Below, piece after piece: positions 63,708 through 64,000 of a stretch of DNA of 64,000 bases. The notes under the pieces were generated by a model. That model was not told where the DNA came from and ran no database searches. It saw only the letters and a program-made list of their open reading frames with translations. The stretch's first letter is position 1, and every line of letters begins with the position of its first letter. This stretch comes from Gimesia sp. (GTDB taxonomy: Bacteria; Planctomycetota; Planctomycetia; Planctomycetales; Planctomycetaceae): NCBI GenBank assembly GCA_002706765.1, contig PAJV01000003.1, positions 101-64,100 of the forward strand. Reading direction: 5' to 3'. The position numbers and the translations under genes were made by a program.

Positions 63708-64000
63708 CGATGTAACTCCTTTTAATTCAGCTGTTTCGAATTCAGAAACCGCTGCCCTGCTTAAGTGAATTGCTGAACGGGCTGCTCAGCGAATCATTCA
63801 TCCTAAAATGTAAAGATAGCAAATTTGCAGCCGATGGCGACCCTGCGGCAAGATTGTCGATAAAAACGGTCGTTCGGGTTAATGCAAAGATCCCGCCAGA
63901 TTCTAGTTCTACAATCGACATAGACATCAAAACCGGAGCAGATTAACGACGATAGAATTCCCAGCAGGGCTATTCTGCATGATTGTGTCGATTATGTGGA
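63708..64000. other. Right-edge spacer
   Basis: About 290 bp upstream of sppA, reaching the window end. A short minus-strand frame (63742-63930) has no family resemblance and is not called. Nothing else is supported. Confidence 0.5.

Noticed and set aside
63742..63930. 62-codon minus-strand frame at the right edge
   Set aside because: It is low in complexity of support, with no ribosome binding site and no known relatives that I can name.

Overview
The window reads as a chromosomal segment of a planctomycete, probably a Gimesia/Planctomyces-type member of the Planctomycetales. This is inferred from gene content, not from a search. The markers are two Tat-exported DUF1501 proteins, a PSCyt2/PSD1 (DUF1549/DUF1553) protein, a PSCyt1-WD40 fusion, a CRTAC1-type FG-GAP protein, a YTV-like repeat protein and long intergenic spacers. 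No rRNA, tRNA, CRISPR array, phage or transposase gene was found.

Layout. (1) Positions 1-5.4 kb are repeat-rich. Five copies of a 0.3-0.4 kb multi-hairpin repeat (family A) alternate with three minus-strand genes: a secreted DUF1080/LamG-like protein, a DUF2262 protein and a DUF1501 protein. A minisatellite and a long hairpin precede mutL. (2) 5.4-10.5 kb is a minus-strand cluster of a UbiD-like protein, menG/ubiE, ubiX and mutL, probably quinone metabolism plus mismatch repair. (3) 10.6-18 kb holds a BASS transporter, a coiled-coil protein, a large secreted protein, class II aldolase and a lipoprotein. (4) 18.3-23.2 kb is a plus-strand housekeeping run: ispF, cysS, ruvC, ruvA and an HD-GYP protein. 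(5) 23.2-28 kb carries glycerate kinase, small membrane proteins, a HAD phosphatase, a Rieske protein and an LpxL-type acyltransferase. (6) 28.3-43 kb is the planctomycete-specific part. A membrane pentaheme cytochrome/TPR protein is followed by an FG-GAP/ASPIC protein, and then by a four-gene run: DUF1501, PPC-repeat protein, PSCyt2/PSD1 protein and PSCyt1-WD40-coiled-coil protein. (7) 43-64 kb holds a CDF transporter, mnmA, an MMPL exporter, the YTV-like protein, glnS, gltX, a LigD phosphoesterase-like protein, a GT4 glycosyltransferase, an EEP nuclease/phosphatase, a metallophosphoesterase, a second UbiD, an esterase, a TPR protein and sppA.

A second dispersed repeat (family B, about 97 bp, four copies at 7.4, 15.6, 43.1 and 50.4 kb) occurs only between genes. 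It carries an internal stem and an A/T-rich loop.

The most interesting items are the two repeat families, a UbiD-like protein lacking all three expected catalytic residues although it sits beside ubiX, and the heme-protein clusters with conserved intercistronic hairpins.
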